The position numbers were made by a program, and so were the translations under genes. Below, piece by piece: positions 60,173-64,000 of a stretch of 64,000 bases of DNA. Under the pieces are notes generated by a model. The model did not search any database. It was not told the DNA's origin and saw nothing but the letters and a program-made list of their open reading frames with translations. How positions within the stretch are numbered: position 1 is the stretch's first letter; the number at the start of each line of letters is the position of its first letter. The stretch is from Ridgeia piscesae (Eukaryota; Annelida; Polychaeta; Sabellida; Siboglinidae), in the NCBI GenBank assembly GCA_025642075.2, contig JAODUO010000053.1, forward strand, positions 2,101,001-2,165,000. The letters are read 5' to 3'.

Positions 60173-62398
60173 GACGGGACCGTCATGGGATCAAGGAATA
60201 CACAAAACCAACCAGAACGCGCGCAAAGTGAACTGAGCGAACTGATCTACATAAAAACATCACGCGCTGTTTTTCTGCCGCATATAAGATCGTTAGAATC
60301 TAGGTGAAAAAAACTGTATTAGTAGAATAAGAGGGTAAATAGCCGAAAATACGATATTGTTTCAATTATGATGCAGTGCTAATAATTATTATCACATGCT
60401 TTTAAAACATAAAATAATTTCCATTTTTTATTAGATCAATCTTATTTTCGCAATTAATTAATCTCACTTAATAATAATTATGACATGCATTTAAAACATA
60501 TATTTACATTTTTATCACACAAATTTTATTTTAGCAATTAATTGTGCTCCTTTGCCTATAATTATTATGACATGCTTTTAAAACATTAATTTTCATGTTA
60601 ACTACATAACTTTATTTTTTATTTTTACATTCATGTCCAATCAATTTCATTCAAGTTATACATGAAAATATAAAAGAAATAAAATAAACAGTAAAACTCT
60701 TACATAGAAAATAACTTGCACAAGGCTAGCTTGTAAAGTACAATGAGAACATATATACAACTACATTACTTGAAGAAGAAATATGTAAAGACATTTTTAT
60801 TTCAAAACAAACAACTGATAATACTAATAATTAATAAATAGACAAGAAAATATCTATTGGTAAAATAAGACAATACAAAACATAATCATGACTATTATGA
60901 CCTGAAAAATCACTAATATTCATAACTGGACATGAAGAGTCAGGTTGAAATAATAGTAATGCTTATTGTGATAACTCTTAAATGTAATATATCTATGACA
61001 TCATTCAACTCAACATTAACTTATGCAAGGCTGGCTTGTAAAGTACAATGTGAACATATCTTTTATATAACCTGACAAATAAACATGTCATACTCACTCC
61101 TAGTCTTATAATGAGTAAATATGTATTATAGTGCCATGAAAAAAAATACGACAGAGGCAAATTATCTACCAAGACAAACAATACAAGTTATACAATAATA
61201 CAATTGTAAACACAATTGCTGTAAAACAATCAGAACACACTCGTTGTATGAGTGAACAGTATTGCAATGAAGCACAAGTAATTTCACTTCACTGCAACTA
61301 AGGCTGTTTTTTCCACAAACATATTGCTAGTGTAAAACGTTGAGAATTTGCAACACACACTTATAGTTGTATATATAGCAAGCTGCATTGCTATAAGCTC
61401 ATTCTACACATACACACAATATGAACAATGAACATAAATGAAAAGCAGACTGCCACAGTGCTGTTATGCTTTACAAAAATAATATATTCTAGGTGTGGTA
61501 ATGGAATTAATGAAACTTGTTGCAATTCCAACTGTTTTTCATACACATTTGATTGAGGTAAACACAATGTCCACAATGCAATAAATTTAGTGCTTTTTAG
61601 CCAAAGCAATGTTTGCAGACACAACATATGGAAGGTTGTGTGGTGCTTGCCTCTTCTTCTTCTTCTTTTCCTCTTCTCGCAAGGACTTCCTGAAGTAAAT
61701 TTTTCTCTTTACATGTTTTTTCACCAATTAATGTAGTTGTATATTCTGTATGTTCACATTGTACTTTACAAGCTAGCCTTGTGCAATTTGTTTTATATGT
61801 AAGAGTTTTATTGTTTATTTTCATTTCTTTTATATACTCATGTATGACTTGTATGAAACGTATTGGAAATGACTGTAACAAATAACATTGATATAGTAAA
61901 AATGGAAATAATTGCTCTTTTAAATGCATGTCATAATAATTATTAGCAAGTGAGCACAATTAATTGCGAAAATACAATGTATGTAATAAAAATGGAAATA
62001 AATGTTTTAAATGCATGTCATAATTATTAGCAAGTGAGATTAAATAATTGCGAAAATAAAATGTATGTAATGAAAATGTAAATAAATGGTTTAAATGCAT
62101 GTCATAATTATTAGCAAATGAAATTAATTAATTGCGAAAATAAAATGTATGTAATAAAAATGAAATAAATGAACGTGATAATAATTATTAGCACTGCATC
62201 ATAATCGAAACAATATCGTATTTTTTCGACTATTTATCCTCTCATTCTACTAATACATTTTTTCCACGTAGATTCTAACGATCTTGTATGCGGCAGAAAA
62301 ACAGCGCGTAATGTTTTTATAGGTCAGTTCGCTAAGTTCACTTAGCGCGCGTACTGGTTGGTTTTGTGTATTCCTCGATCCGACGACGCTCCCGCCTG
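60171..62398. mobile_element. 2.2-kb element with long imperfect inverted arms
   Basis: The left end reads CAGACGGGACCGTC and then GGATCAAGGAATACACAAAA. The right end in reverse complement reads CAGGCGGGAGCGTC and GGATCGAGGAATACACAAAA. The arms continue to match for about 210 bases, then through AT-rich subterminal tandem repeats of about 70-75 bases (60395-60620 and 61925-62155) and through AAGGCTAGCTTGTAAAGTAC (60723, and reversed near 61785). A direct partial copy of the last motif lies near 61025. No transposase was recognised; two minus-strand open frames (61391-61627, 61597-61959) have no identified function. No target duplication was found. Confidence 0.82.
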
Positions 62399-62399
62399 C

Positions 62400-64000
62400 C
62401 AGGTCGCACTGTCAAATGCACGTGGCGCGTGTTTACTTCCAGCAACCAATCGCAACGCAGATAGTATTGCAAGCAGTGCCTTAACAAAATTTGTATCCGG
62501 AAAGGCGAAGTCGCGTTCCGGACACCGGCATATGAACACTGGCATATGATCGACTTCATCATCACGAGGTGTCGGGATAATATGGACATCCACAGTACCC
62601 GAGCCATGCGTGAAGCAAACTGCTGGATCGATAACCAGATGCTGAGGTCAACGGTGGCTTTCAGAATACGACAAAACCACAACAGGCAAGGGACAAATAA
62701 GCCGACCAAGCTCAACACAGCAAAACTAAGTACCATCAGCCACAGGGAGAGTTTTGAGCAGGAGGTGCTCTCATCCAATGGGAGGAGAAGGAAAGCCTAA
62801 CACCAACGAGGATGGGAAGTTCTGCAGCAGGTCGTATATAACACAGCCAAGACATACATTTCCAAGCTAGACAGAAAACACCAGGACTACTTGGACTAAA
62901 ACGACCAGGAACTACAGAGTCTTATGAGCGGAAGAGACCAAGCCCACCAGAGAATGTTGCAAACCAGGAGCACTAGATCCACTACTGCAGCATATAAAGA
63001 TACCAGCAGACTGCTATAAAAACTCACCCGTGCGCTGAAGTCAGACTGGTGGGAAAGGAAGGCAGTGGAGCTGCAGAGAGCTGCTGACAGAAACAACATG
63101 AAGGGCTTCTACATTGGACTGAAGGAACTGTGGGGACCCAAGAAGAAGGGACCTGTTCACCTGAAATGAACAGATGGAATGGAGACCTTCTCTGAAAACA
63201 AGAGAGTTGTGGCAAGATGGAGTGAACACTTCCAGACGTTACTCAACGACATAGATCATGAAGCTCTGGACAACATCCCGCAGCGCATTACCAAGACAAG
63301 CCTCGATGCAATTCCAACTATGGATGAGATGGCTAGAGCAATCGCCGGCCTGAAAGATGGCAAAGCACATGGGGAAGATTGAATTCCTGCTGAAGTATGG
63401 AAGCACGGAGGAGACAATATGTTCAGTAGACTGCACCAACTAATCACCAATGCCTGAAACGTGGGTTCTGTACCACATGCATGGAAGGATGCCAGCATTG
63501 TAACCATCTGCAAAAATGGTGACCGAACAGACTGTGGGAACAACTGACGAATCTATCTTCTTGCCATAGCTACATCTTCGCTAGGATCTTCCTCAACAGA
63601 CTATCTACCCACATAATTCTAGAGGTAGTTCTGGAGACACAATGTGGCTTCAGAGGTAACCGGAGCACCGTGGATATGATATTTTATCTCCGATAGATAA
63701 AAAAAAGTACATTGAGCAGGACCGACCACTGTACATGGTATTTGTCGACTTCAGTAAGGCGTTCGATACAGTTGGGAGGACCGGGCTATGGCAGCTACTG
63801 AGGAAATATGGATGCCCAGAGAAGTTCACAGCTATGATCGAGGCTCTACACACCGGAATGTTTGCGAATTGTTGTTGTTGGACGGGAAGTCTCGGAATCG
63901 TTCAGTGTCACAAATAGGGTCAAGCAAGGTTGTGTACTGGCTCCCATGCTCTTCTCCATCTTCCTATCAGCAATGCTTGACGAGGCTTCCCGAGACACGG
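62400..64000 (+). mobile_element. Decayed LINE (endonuclease end and reverse transcriptase), runs off the window
   Basis: HWHMIDFIITRCRDNMDIHS and TRAMREANCW give the end of the endonuclease. NKPTKLNTAKL and HRESFEQEVLSS follow, then RNNMKGFYIGLKELWGP, RVVARWSEHFQTLLN, AIAGLKDGKAHGED, IPAEVWKHGG and, after frameshifts, MVFVDFSKAFDTVGRTGLWQ and LLRKYGCPEKF: fingers and palm of a reverse transcriptase. At least five in-frame stops and one or more frameshifts make it non-functional. The 5' part is missing, starting next to the inverted-arm element. Confidence 0.92.

Overview
The window is nuclear DNA from an animal. Genes are split into many short exons with GT-AG introns, non-LTR retrotransposon remains of several kinds are scattered through it, and simple repeats are very abundant. 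Long introns, secreted EGF/CUB/MAM and kringle modules, and a broken gene family that I associate with molluscs and cnidarians suggest an invertebrate, most likely a lophotrochozoan such as a mollusc. This placement is inference; nothing in the window fixes the species.

Layout. 1-23.1 kb is gene-poor: retrotransposon relics (1-1252 and 11.26-11.59 kb), a nested pair of inverted-repeat elements with an 8-bp target duplication (9.75-10.98 kb), a pair of 276-bp direct repeats (8.4 and 9.4 kb) and many microsatellites. 23.16-35.75 kb holds a complete 15-exon gene (+ strand, 690 aa) for a secreted astacin metalloprotease: signal peptide, propeptide, astacin, EGF, CUB, Thr/Pro linker, MAM. Two of its exons (26593-26722 and 27550-27622) lie in no substantial open frame and were found by splice phase and family motifs; with them the catalytic domain is complete. 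35.7-38.4 kb is intergenic with a retrotransposon endonuclease relic.

38.39-53.5 kb holds a second secreted-protein gene (+ strand, 11 exons, 512 aa): signal peptide, two kringles, a linker, then a domain resembling a HEFAH-type zinc metallopeptidase family in which the zinc-binding HExxH is replaced by Arg-Thr-Ile-Ala-Glu. It reads as a kringle-pseudopeptidase fusion. The first kringle has lost its last cysteine and its splice donor at the edge of an AT microsatellite. 53.58-60.17 kb is a 6.6-kb minisatellite with a 33-34 bp unit and recurring variant units. It stops exactly at a 2.2-kb element with long inverted arms (60171-62398). 62.4 kb to the end is a decayed LINE.

The two genes are neighbours on the same strand. 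Both encode modular extracellular proteins built from phase-1 cassettes, one with an intact zinc protease site and one with a protease-like domain that has lost its site. Nothing in the sequence shows that they act together. Intron arrays in both genes copy or border splice sites (introns 3 and 14 of the protease gene; introns 3 and 6 of the kringle gene).
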